From assembly GCA_902764045.1 (NCBI GenBank), contig CACWUI010000131.1, positions 1 through 6,508 of the forward strand: 6,508 nt of DNA. Reading direction: 5' to 3'. The notes below the pieces were generated by a model. It made no database searches. It saw nothing but the letters and a program-made list of their open reading frames with translations, and had not been told where the DNA came from. Below, piece after piece: positions 1 through 6,035 of the stretch. Position numbers and translations under genes: made by a program. Position 1 is the stretch's first letter. Each line of letters begins with the position of its first letter. The DNA comes from an uncultured Lachnospiraceae bacterium (GTDB lineage Bacteria; Bacillota; Clostridia; Lachnospirales; Lachnospiraceae).

Positions 1-1119
1 GAACTCGGAAAAAGCCTGGACGAACTTAATTCAGGTGTTTCCGAAGGCGTGGATAAGCTGCAGACCGGCATACTCGGAGTTTCCGGCAGCGGACTTCAGG
101 CAGACGGCTCTCCGGCTCTTCTGGCAGGCGCCGAAAGTGTAAGCTCAGGTGCCGGAGAGCTTGCCACCGGCGCGGAAAAATTAGCCGCAGGCGCAGGTGA
201 GCTTAACCGCCTCTCTGAAGGTATCGGTACTCTTGACGCCGGCATGACACAGCTCTCAGACGGAGCAAGTCAGCTTGCCGCAGGCTCGTCACGACTCGGA
301 GACGGCATAAAGACCGCCTCTGAGGGTAACTCGAAAATGGGAGAAGGGCTTGAAAACCTTAACTCAGGCGTGTCTAATGCAATAGATAATGCTAATGATA
401 AGCTTACGGTTACCGACGGTCTTTCCGAGCATGTGGCTGACGCCGTGGAGATAGAGCAAGAGCCCTACGATCACGTCCCTAATTACGGAACCTCATTTGC
501 ACCGTATTTCTTTAATGTTTCGCTATGGACAGGCGGTCTTGTTGCGCTCATGACTATATTTTACGACTATAAGAGGAGACTCTCATGGCTTGGACCTAAG
601 TCTCCGAAGCCGGTTCTTCGGTTCCTTACATTCCTCGGCATAGCTGCCGCCCAGGGGATCCTTTGCGGCCTCGCCGCGCAGTTTATTCTCGGGCTTCCTG
701 TTAATAATCCGCTTTTATACTATATAGGACTACCTGTGATAGGAATGACATTTACCCTCATAATAGAGTTCTTTATGCTGAATTTCGGAGATATCGGGAA
801 AATGCTGTCCATGATCCTTATGGTGCTGCAGCTAACCGCAACCGGCGGAACCTTCCCCGTGGAGCTCAATCCGCCATTCTTTCAGGCGATCCACAAGCTC
901 CTTCCCATGAGCTACGGTATTCAGATGATGAAGGAGGCCGTCAGCGGCAGCAGCTCCGCTTACTGGGCTAAAAATTTCGGAATAATGCTTGGCTTTGCAG
1001 CCGCCGCTGTCGCCGGAATTCTTGTCGGTAAACTGATACGGCATATATGGAATGAAAAGCATACTAAGCATACTAAAGATACTAAGGATAAAATACATCC
1101 GGGTGCGTTGTTGACGTAA
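1..1119 (+). CDS. YhgE/Pip-type membrane protein, C-terminal part (5' end outside window)
   Basis: The frame is open from the first base (reading ELGKSLDELNSG...) to TAA at 1117-1119, so 372 residues are visible and the true start lies to the left. An internal GTG at 49 is not a credible start because the repeat pattern continues upstream of it. Residues 1 to about 125 are a Gly/Ala/Ser-rich coiled-repeat region with recurring GAxxLxxG units, typical of the extracytoplasmic part of YhgE/Pip proteins. Five hydrophobic segments follow at about 167-187, 206-230, 239-261, 266-283 and 326-344. The conserved-looking stretch GGTFPVELNPPFFQAIHKLLPMSYG lies between the last two and resembles the ABC-2-like membrane domain of this family. 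The protein ends in a Lys/His/Thr/Asp tail. It acts in the cytoplasmic membrane. The family includes phage-infection proteins and proteins linked to export of type VII/LXG-like substrates, but the exact role here is unknown. It converges on mnmE with a 20-bp gap. Confidence 0.85.
   Translation, partial: ELGKSLDELNSGVSEGVDKLQTGILGVSGSGLQADGSPALLAGAESVSSGAGELATGAEKLAAGAGELNRLSEGIGTLDAGMTQLSDGASQLAAGSSRLGDGIKTASEGNSKMGEGLENLNSGVSNAIDNANDKLTVTDGLSEHVADAVEIEQEPYDHVPNYGTSFAPYFFNVSLWTGGLVALMTIFYDYKRRLSWLGPKSPKPVLRFLTFLGIAAAQGILCGLAAQFILGLPVNNPLLYYIGLPVIGMTFTLIIEFFMLNFGDIGKMLSMILMVLQLTATGGTFPVELNPPFFQAIHKLLPMSYGIQMMKEAVSGSSSAYWAKNFGIMLGFAAAAVAGILVGKLIRHIWNEKHTKHTKDTKDKIHPGALLT
1057..1092 (+). repeat. 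9-bp tandem repeat in the YhgE tail
   Basis: Four consecutive 9-bp units (AAGCATACT twice, then AAAGATACT and a decayed AAGGATAAA) sit in frame and encode KHT KHT KDT KDK. The repeat lies after the last membrane segment and gives a charged tail, which probably arose by replication slippage. Confidence 0.7.
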
Positions 1120-1120
1120 A

Positions 1121-1151
1121 AGTGTGTCAAATGGGGATACTATTTCCCCAT
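1121..1151. repeat. REP-like word plus hairpin between convergent genes
   Basis: AGTGTGTCAAATGGGGA is followed after a 7-nt loop by TCCCCAT, so 1131-1137 and 1145-1151 form a perfect 7-bp stem. The right arm overlaps the last codons and stop of mnmE. The GTGTC word and the G-run/C-run palindrome resemble the other REP-like pieces in this window (2355-2385 and 2757-2772). It may help terminate the two convergent transcripts, but there is no good T-run on either side, so an intrinsic terminator is not proven. Confidence 0.35.
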
Positions 1152-2588
1152 ACAAAACTTTTCAAATATCCTGTCCGCAAGATCATCCTCAATCTCTTCC
1201 CCGAGTATAAACCCCAGACTTGCATAGGCGTCCATCATATCCACGGCTAGCAGATCCTCTGACACCCCCGCATCCAGACCTTCTTTCACAAGCATAAGGC
1301 TTTCCAGCGCTTCTGAAAGGAGGTCTTTTTGTCTGACATTGGCTATGACCGGAGCGTCATTTACCATGATTTCTCCCAGCGAAAAAAGCTTTTTAATCTC
1401 GCCTTCAAGATCGTCAAGCCCCGCTCCCGTGCGGGCAGAAAAATCTATTGCAGGAATATCACCTGTCTTTTCTTTAATCGAATCCCTTCCCGTCACTGCT
1501 TTTAAGTCTGATTTATTAAGAAGCGCTATGCGTTTCTTATTTTTAACAGTTTCAAATATCTTTTCATCCTCATCCGTAAGAGGTCTTGTGGTGTCAATAA
1601 CCAGAAGTATAAGATCTGCCGACTCAGCGTGTTCAAGCGCTTTTTCAACGCCTATGGCTTCCACCTTATCATCCGTTTTCCTGATACCTGCAGTATCTGC
1701 CAGGTTGAGTATGATTCCGCCCAGATCTACATTTTCCCTGACGGTATCTCTTGTAGTTCCTTCTATATCCGTGACTATGGCGCTCTCATATCCGGAAAGA
1801 AGATTTAAAAGACTGGACTTGCCGGCGTTTGTCCTTCCGAGGATCACGGTTTTTATTCCCTCTTTAAGCAGCTTTCCGCCGTTAAAGGTTTTCAGAAGCG
1901 AATCAATCACCTTAATATCCGCATCCATATCGTACCCAAGCTTCTGCAAATGTCCTTCCATGGATATATGCTCCGGATCATCCATAGCAGCCTCCATAAA
2001 AGCAACATGATCAAGTATATTATCCCGCAGCCCTTTTATGATACCGGATATACGCCCTCCGAGCTGATCCACGGAAGCCTTAAGCGAATACTCGTTTTTC
2101 GCGTTTATTACATCTATAACAGCTTCAGCCTCTGAGAGATCTATGCGTCCGTTAAGAAAGGCTCGTTTAGTAAACTCTCCGGGATCGGCAAGCCTTGCTC
2201 CCGCCTTTAAAACCTCCTCAAGTACTTTTTTTGTCACAAGCATCCCGCCATGACAGTTTATCTCCACCGTATCCTCTGCTGTAAATGTACGCGGCGCCTT
2301 CATAACCGACACTAAAACCTCATCAAGGATATGACGATATTTGCCTGAATTTGTTGACACAAAGGGACTGTCCCCCTCTGACACACCGGTAAAATGCTTT
2401 ATATGCCCATAATGAATAGTGTGGCTTTCTGCATTCTTTAAGCAATCTCCGCGGGGGGCTTCAAATATCCTGTCGACTATATCTGTAGCTTTTGCACCGC
2501 TTATTCTTATTATGCTTATGCCTCCTGATCCCATGGCGGGAGTCGAAATTGCTGCTATAGTATCCTCTAAATGATTGCTGTTCATCAC
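1140..2588 (-). CDS. mnmE: tRNA uridine-5-carboxymethylaminomethyl(34) synthesis GTPase MnmE
   Basis: This is a complete 482-residue MnmE (TrmE), slightly longer than the usual 450-460. In this family, MnmE works with MnmG in the cytoplasm to install the (carboxymethyl)aminomethyl group on U34 of certain tRNAs, using methylene-tetrahydrofolate and GTP. An N-terminal folate-binding domain (DTIAAIST... to about 125) is followed by helical segments that flank a G domain. The G domain has a P-loop GRTNAGKS (251-258), switch TDIEGTTRD (273-281), DTAG (298-301) and NKSD (358-361). The C-terminal FCMGK supplies the catalytic Cys479. The start is GTG at 2588 or the next codon, ATG at 2585. AAGGA at 2596-2600 is 7 nt from the GTG and 10 nt from the ATG, and MNSNHLEDTIAAIST fits the family either way. 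Residues about 67-82 (TGVSEGDSPFVSTNSG) are an extra loop encoded by a REP-like element. The usual neighbours yidC, jag and mnmG are absent. Confidence 0.96.
   Translation of the reverse strand: MMNSNHLEDTIAAISTPAMGSGGISIIRISGAKATDIVDRIFEAPRGDCLKNAESHTIHYGHIKHFTGVSEGDSPFVSTNSGKYRHILDEVLVSVMKAPRTFTAEDTVEINCHGGMLVTKKVLEEVLKAGARLADPGEFTKRAFLNGRIDLSEAEAVIDVINAKNEYSLKASVDQLGGRISGIIKGLRDNILDHVAFMEAAMDDPEHISMEGHLQKLGYDMDADIKVIDSLLKTFNGGKLLKEGIKTVILGRTNAGKSSLLNLLSGYESAIVTDIEGTTRDTVRENVDLGGIILNLADTAGIRKTDDKVEAIGVEKALEHAESADLILLVIDTTRPLTDEDEKIFETVKNKKRIALLNKSDLKAVTGRDSIKEKTGDIPAIDFSARTGAGLDDLEGEIKKLFSLGEIMVNDAPVIANVRQKDLLSEALESLMLVKEGLDAGVSEDLLAVDMMDAYASLGFILGEEIEDDLADRIFEKFCMGK
2355..2385. repeat. REP-like element inserted in frame within mnmE
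   Basis: Two direct copies of TGACACA (2355-2361 and 2379-2385) bracket the palindrome GGGAC-T-GTCCC (2364-2374). On the coding strand this gives the extra residues GVSEGDSPFVST of MnmE without breaking the frame. The architecture (a GTGTC word plus a GGGAC palindrome) matches the short interspersed repeats that I recall from several Firmicutes genomes. That family assignment rests on memory, not on a search. Confidence 0.5.
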
Positions 2589-2595
2589 CGTATCA

Positions 2596-2600
2596 TCCTT
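2596..2600 (-). promoter_or_regulatory. mnmE ribosome binding site
   Basis: On the minus strand AAGGA lies 7 nt before GTG (2588-2586) and 10 nt before ATG (2585-2583). Spacing slightly favours the GTG and codon strength favours the ATG, so the start is uncertain by one codon. Confidence 0.6.
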
Positions 2601-2651
2601 GAACTTTTTTTATTAATAAGACATCCCGGAGGAAGCTTTCGTTATTACAGC

Positions 2652-2680
2652 ATTATACACCTTATTTATACTATATCCAA
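2652..2680 (-). promoter_or_regulatory. sigma-A-type promoter of mnmE
   Basis: On the minus strand there is a -35 box TTGGAT (2680-2675), a 17-bp spacer and a perfect -10 box TATAAT (2657-2652). Transcription would begin near 2645 and leave a leader of about 55-60 nt before the mnmE start. This supports mnmE being transcribed on its own rather than from an upstream operon. Confidence 0.7.
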
Positions 2681-2756
2681 ACCGAAGCAGACCAAGTGTG
2701 TCTAATTTGTCATTATAATATAAAACTTACCTCTTCAGGCTCAGATAACTCTAGAA

Positions 2757-2772
2757 GACACGGGGACGGTTC
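2757..2772. repeat. partial REP-like element
   Basis: GACACGGGGACGGTTC looks like one half of a GTGTC-type palindromic repeat. The complementary half (G-A-A-C-C-G... GTGTC) is not found next to it. Instead the sequence passes into GAGACCACTGAAAAAGTAGGGG and then the tandem repeat. It may have been cut by the neighbouring insertion sequence, or the second half may simply have decayed. Confidence 0.4.
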
Positions 2773-2795
2773 GAGACCACTGAAAAAGTAGGGGT

Positions 2796-2928
2796 TTGCA
2801 ACACAAATTTCGAAGCTCCTTTTAATGATTGCAGGATTTCTATGCCTAGAGCTCGAAAATGTTGCAACACAAATTTCGAAGCTCCTTTTAATGATTGCAG
2901 GATTTCTATGCCTAGAGCTCGAAAATGT
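2796..2928. repeat. perfect tandem duplication, period 66 bp
   Basis: Positions 2796-2861 and 2862-2927 are identical over 66 bp, and the match extends one further base (2862/2928) before diverging. Each unit begins TTGCAACACAAATTTCG. Each unit also carries an imperfect inverted repeat: in copy 1, ATTTCGAAGCTC (2807-2818) against GAGCTCGAAAAT (2849-2860), which pairs with one bulge on each side. No ORF crosses it. It starts about 80 bp beyond the transposase stop, so it may be a duplicated terminal or subterminal region of the IS1182 element. The absence of any mutation between copies indicates a recent duplication or an assembly artefact. Confidence 0.9.
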
Positions 2929-3007
2929 CTTACGTGTTATGATGTAGCCCTTATTATGTCTTTTTTTGTCGTTATTTAGGGGTGATGGATGGATTATTTT
3001 CCATCCT

Positions 3008-4375
3008 TTATCCTGCTTTCTTTAACTGTTCTATCACTGCCATTCGTTTTAGATTTACAGCTATGGCTGTGAACATTGCTTGCAATCGCACACTTTGAAG
3101 ACCGTACCCATTGGCACGGTCTAATCCGTGATAACGTTTCATCTCTGCATTCTTCGGTTCAATCCTTGATCTTATTTTATATCGTTCCAGAAATTCTTCG
3201 CTCTTTGTAAACCGACTGTGCTCATATAGCTCTGTTGTGGATGTTCCAACGATCAACTTCCTTGCAATTTGTTTTGCTTTTCCTATACAGTCTTCTCTGT
3301 GATGGCAATTTCGACAGCATTCCCGTTCGAACCGGTACTCGATTTGATAGGATTTCCCCTTTTTCATTCTCCTCCCGGTTCCACTCTCGTTTCCGTTGAT
3401 GCAGGTCCAGGTATCACTGTCCTTATTGTATGAAAACAGCCCTTCCTTGATCCGGTACGCAGAGTGGCTGATCGGTATATATGCATTTATTTCCAGTTTT
3501 TTTATTTCTTCCAACACATCCGGCCTGCAGTAAGCCTTGTCACCATATGCTGCGTCAGGATTTATCCCAGACTTTATCGTCAGATCAAGGAGTTCCTTAA
3601 AGTGGTCTCCATCCCTGTAATTACCGGGGTGTACGGTCATTCCTGTGATAATGCCCTCCTCAGTCATCATGTACTCACTTTTGTATCCAAAAAAGCTGGT
3701 CGTGTGGTCTTTCCTTCCGACACGCGCGTCTTTATCCTGTAGCGATCGGATCCCCTTCTGCTCAATAAACAGTTCACTGTCCAGGATATCCTTGGCTTCT
3801 GACACACTCTCAAGCTCCGGATCAGCCTTGGCAATCACTTCTTCCAGCGCTTCCTTCATATCTTTTTTCGCTTCAATATGGTCTTCGTATTCTTCCCATT
3901 GGGGGAGCTCCTTGGCGTTCTCCTTAACGAATGCCTCTGCCTGCTCACCGGTTAAGCCGTTCTTTCCCGCTTTCTCGCGGAATATATTTTTTGCCATATG
4001 TTCCATAAGCCGTTCCGGAACCTTTTTTATCGTATTCGCATGTATATGAGTGCTGTCAATGACTATCCCTGCCTCTTTCTTTATGATCCCTTTTTCAACC
4101 ATTTGGCGGACGATCTCTGTCATTATATCATCCAGGATGTTCTCATCCAGGCGCATCTTCCGAAACTTACAAAGAGTTGATGGATGTGGAAGTTCATCCA
4201 ACGGGGACAGATGGCAGAAATACTCGAGGGCTCGGTTCACAGCGATCTCGTCTATGACGGCTTCATCACTGAAATTATACATTTTCTGCAAAATCCCTAT
4301 CCGTACCATAACCTCCGGTTTCCATGCAGGACGGCCGAAGGCATTATTATATTTATCAGCGAGCATATCGTTCAC
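3008..4375 (-). CDS. IS1182-family DDE transposase (start uncertain)
   Basis: The transposase would cut and join the ends of its own insertion sequence. From the GTG at 4375 the product is 455 residues. The N-terminal GRPAWKPEVMVRIGILQKMYNFSDE... PHPSTLCKFRK region is the DUF772-type domain of the IS1182 family. The catalytic acids appear as D107 (VIDSTHIH), D279 (AAYGDKAY) and E406 (RIEPKNAEMKRYHGL). A cysteine cluster (Cys353, 354, 357 and 363) lies before the last motif. The ORF ends in TAA at 3008-3010. The GTG has no Shine-Dalgarno site. The same frame continues upstream to about 4442 with family-like sequence (RIPKNHILLRIDSEISLSFV) but contains no ATG, GTG or TTG before tandem TAA codons. 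The gene is therefore either truncated at its 5' end or starts at a rare codon. No promoter is evident, so expression is doubtful. Confidence 0.88.
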   Translation of the reverse strand: MNDMLADKYNNAFGRPAWKPEVMVRIGILQKMYNFSDEAVIDEIAVNRALEYFCHLSPLDELPHPSTLCKFRKMRLDENILDDIMTEIVRQMVEKGIIKKEAGIVIDSTHIHANTIKKVPERLMEHMAKNIFREKAGKNGLTGEQAEAFVKENAKELPQWEEYEDHIEAKKDMKEALEEVIAKADPELESVSEAKDILDSELFIEQKGIRSLQDKDARVGRKDHTTSFFGYKSEYMMTEEGIITGMTVHPGNYRDGDHFKELLDLTIKSGINPDAAYGDKAYCRPDVLEEIKKLEINAYIPISHSAYRIKEGLFSYNKDSDTWTCINGNESGTGRRMKKGKSYQIEYRFERECCRNCHHREDCIGKAKQIARKLIVGTSTTELYEHSRFTKSEEFLERYKIRSRIEPKNAEMKRYHGLDRANGYGLQSVRLQAMFTAIAVNLKRMAVIEQLKKAG

Positions 4376-4456
4376 AAAAGAGAGGGATATTTCGGAATCT
4401 ATCCGTAAAAGTATATGATTTTTCGGAATTCTGTGGTATTCTGATTATTACGCAGT

Positions 4457-4497
4457 AAAAGCTCCGGGTCTGACGCGGCGTCAGACCCGGAGCTTTT
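4457..4497. terminator. bidirectional intrinsic terminator (41-bp palindrome)
   Basis: A perfect 20-bp inverted repeat around a single central G (4477) has a GC-rich core GCTCCGGGTCTGACGC and arms ending in AAAA/TTTT. Read on the + strand it ends in five T; read on the - strand it ends in four T. It sits 53 bp downstream of the istB stop and upstream of the IS1182 transposase. It would therefore stop istB transcripts and shield the transposase from read-through. It could belong to the IS21 element or be a host terminator. Confidence 0.85.
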
Positions 4498-4549
4498 TAT
4501 CTTGGATCCATCTATTCGCTTTTCAGATCCACTATGACTCCTGTTTTTT

Positions 4550-5281
4550 CTAAGAGCAATATTTGCGCATATTTGTCTGTCCTGTTTCTATCCAAATAGT
4601 GTTGTAGGCATATCTGTCAACGATTGCTTCTGAATATACTCCTTTACCCAGTTTCTTTATCCAATCTTTTTTTGAATACTGTGTACAGAATATCGTGGAT
4701 GTTGTATCTGACCGTCGTTCTATGACCTCAAATAAAAAATGGAGTTCCGTTTCCGATATTTCCCCCATTAACCATTCGTCTAATATCAGGAGTGGGATTT
4801 TAGCATACTTGTTTATGACTTTTTTCTCCTGACCTCTGATCAGCTTTGCATCGCCGTACTCCATCAGCATGTCAGGTAGCCTGATATATCTTGTTCGTAT
4901 CTGCTGACGACAGGCCTCTTTCCCGATGCAGCAGGCCAGGTAGGTCTTACCTGATCCTGTATATCCCTGTAATACGATACTCTGATGATTGCTTATAAAC
5001 TGGCACATGGACAGCTCATTGATCATTTCTCTGTTTATGGCCCTCCCGTCATAATGGATACTGTGTATGTCTGCTTGGGGTAATCTGAAACGTGCTATAC
5101 GTATCAACCGTTGTATCTTACTGTTATACTTTTCCTGATACAGATAGTCTATCACCCTTTGCAATCTTTCATCAAAACTAAGACTCATCATCTCCGGCTC
5201 CTTTTCCTGGAATTCCAATGCTGTAATGATCTCGCCTATATTTAACTCTCTTATCTTACGTTTTGTTTCATCGTTTAGCAT
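4550..5281 (-). CDS. istB: IS21-family helper ATPase IstB
   Basis: This intact 243-residue protein is close to the usual IstB length of about 250. It belongs to the AAA+ DnaC/IstB group, which assembles on DNA and stimulates the partner transposase IstA to integrate the element. An N-terminal helical region (1 to about 75) precedes Walker A GYTGSGKT (106-113) and Walker B LLILDE (164-169). Downstream, STIFCTQYSKKDW (195-207) carries the sensor-like region and VDRYAYNTI (221-229) the arginine-containing C-terminal motif. The ATG start at 5281 is well supported: GGAGG lies 9 nt upstream, just past the istA stop. The gap to istA is 15 bp, as expected for translationally linked istA-istB. Because istA is broken here, this IstB has no functional partner within the window and could act only with an intact copy elsewhere. 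Confidence 0.93.
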   Translation of the reverse strand: MLNDETKRKIRELNIGEIITALEFQEKEPEMMSLSFDERLQRVIDYLYQEKYNSKIQRLIRIARFRLPQADIHSIHYDGRAINREMINELSMCQFISNHQSIVLQGYTGSGKTYLACCIGKEACRQQIRTRYIRLPDMLMEYGDAKLIRGQEKKVINKYAKIPLLILDEWLMGEISETELHFLFEVIERRSDTTSTIFCTQYSKKDWIKKLGKGVYSEAIVDRYAYNTIWIETGQTNMRKYCS

Positions 5282-5290
5282 TTTTACGTT

Positions 5291-5295
5291 CCTCC
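5291..5295 (-). promoter_or_regulatory. istB ribosome binding site
   Basis: GGAGG on the minus strand lies 9 nt before the istB ATG and directly after the istA stop codon (TGA at 5299-5297), consistent with coupled translation of the pair. Confidence 0.75.
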
Positions 5296-5296
5296 A

Positions 5297-6035
5297 TCAT
5301 TCATAATAATCACTTCCACGTAAATATCCCATGGAGTCATCATCCGGGCTCCCGGAGTTTTTTGACTCGAGATAAATCTTGTCTTGATTGGCAGCCAGAA
5401 TTGATTTAAGATGATGATAACGGGGTTTTATTATTCCTTTGGTCAGAGCAAACTCGCAAGCGGCTTCCAGGCGGGCTTCCGAGTATGTTTTACTCAAACG
5501 TAGCACGGCTAATGCAGGATTGTAGCCCTGTTCTTTTATTTGTACTCTATCAAAAATTCGATTTATTACTTTAGCAGTATAGGGGCCTATCGATGATGCC
5601 CAGTTCTTAATGCGTTCTGCATCCCATGGTGTTAATTTTGAGTTTTTCAGGCATATCTTCAGGATGCGTAGAATACTGGTTCTTTCTGCCCGCATCAAAT
5701 CTATTGTGAGTTGCTATCCGTTTGTCTTTATAATAGATCTCAACAGTTGTGTCCGTAACTCTGAGATCAACCGTTTTACGCGCATACTGGTACGGACAGG
5801 AATACCGGTTTTTTTCAAATACCACATGGAAATCGAGATTTACACTTCTTCCATAAATCCACGTGGAAATTTCATACGGGATTTCCGGCAAAGGATGCAG
5901 ATACTCTTTTTCATCGAGATATGCCTCGTATCGACTTCCTTCACGTTTTTGGAACTTTTCATGATTGAAATCATAAAGCTTTTCGGAAACAGCTTTCTTA
6001 AGATCAATAAAACTGTGAAATTCTTCATTGTCCAT
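5297..6035 (-). pseudogene. istA: IS21-family transposase IstA, 5'-truncated and frameshifted
   Basis: Only about the last 245 residues of a protein normally 400-530 long remain. The helix-turn-helix and the DDE catalytic core are missing. The first part, in the frame entered at 6035, reads FHSFIDLKKAVSEKLYDFNH... then a beta-barrel-like stretch (SVNLDFHVVFEKNRYSCPYQYARKTVDLRV), ending THPEDMPEK. Family-like sequence then continues in another frame as NSKLTPWDAERIKNWASSIGPYTAKVI to TGA at 5297-5299. One extra A in the A5 run at 5643-5647 explains the shift, because removing it gives PENSKLTPWD, close to the IstA pattern. The ATG at 6035 is accidental: an in-frame TAA lies two codons upstream and the preceding sequence belongs to the BMP gene. 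No IS21 end is seen at the right-hand junction. Confidence 0.85.

Larger units (their letters stand above)
2589..3007. other. gene-free spacer between mnmE and the IS1182 transposase
   Basis: No coding region is supported in these 419 bp. They contain the mnmE ribosome binding site and promoter, a GTGTGTC word near 2696-2702, the half REP-like element and the 66-bp tandem repeat. A 7-bp hairpin (GGATGGA at 2987-2993 with TCCATCC at 3000-3006) lies immediately after the transposase stop. I could not place the outer end of the IS1182 element, because I found no matching inverted repeat on the far side of the transposase. Confidence 0.6.

Noticed and set aside
832..1155. 107-codon open frame on the - strand over the YhgE C-terminus
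   Set aside because: It is antisense to a membrane-protein gene with family-like features and overlaps the mnmE end, so it is a shadow frame.
1339..2010. 223-codon open frame on the + strand inside mnmE
   Set aside because: It is antisense to a clearly recognisable MnmE, its product is Ser-rich with no family resemblance, and it has no ribosome binding site logic.
2714..2719. TATAAT on the + strand as a promoter
   Set aside because: There is no -35 box at a suitable distance and no + strand gene downstream, and the region is simply AT-rich.
2796..2928. Possible mini CRISPR array
   Set aside because: There are only two 66-bp copies with no spacer between them, so this is a plain tandem duplication.
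2987..3006. Hairpin after the transposase stop as an intrinsic terminator
   Set aside because: The stem is only 7 bp with an AT loop, and no T-run follows it on the minus strand, so it is recorded only as a weak hairpin.
3645..4418. Several + strand open frames inside the IS1182 transposase
   Set aside because: All are antisense to a transposase with recognisable DDE motifs and have low-complexity Ser/Phe/Ile-rich products.
5840..6025. Downstream extension of the BMP reading frame as a real C-terminus
   Set aside because: This stretch is istA sequence read out of frame and lacks the C-terminal lobe features expected of BMP proteins.
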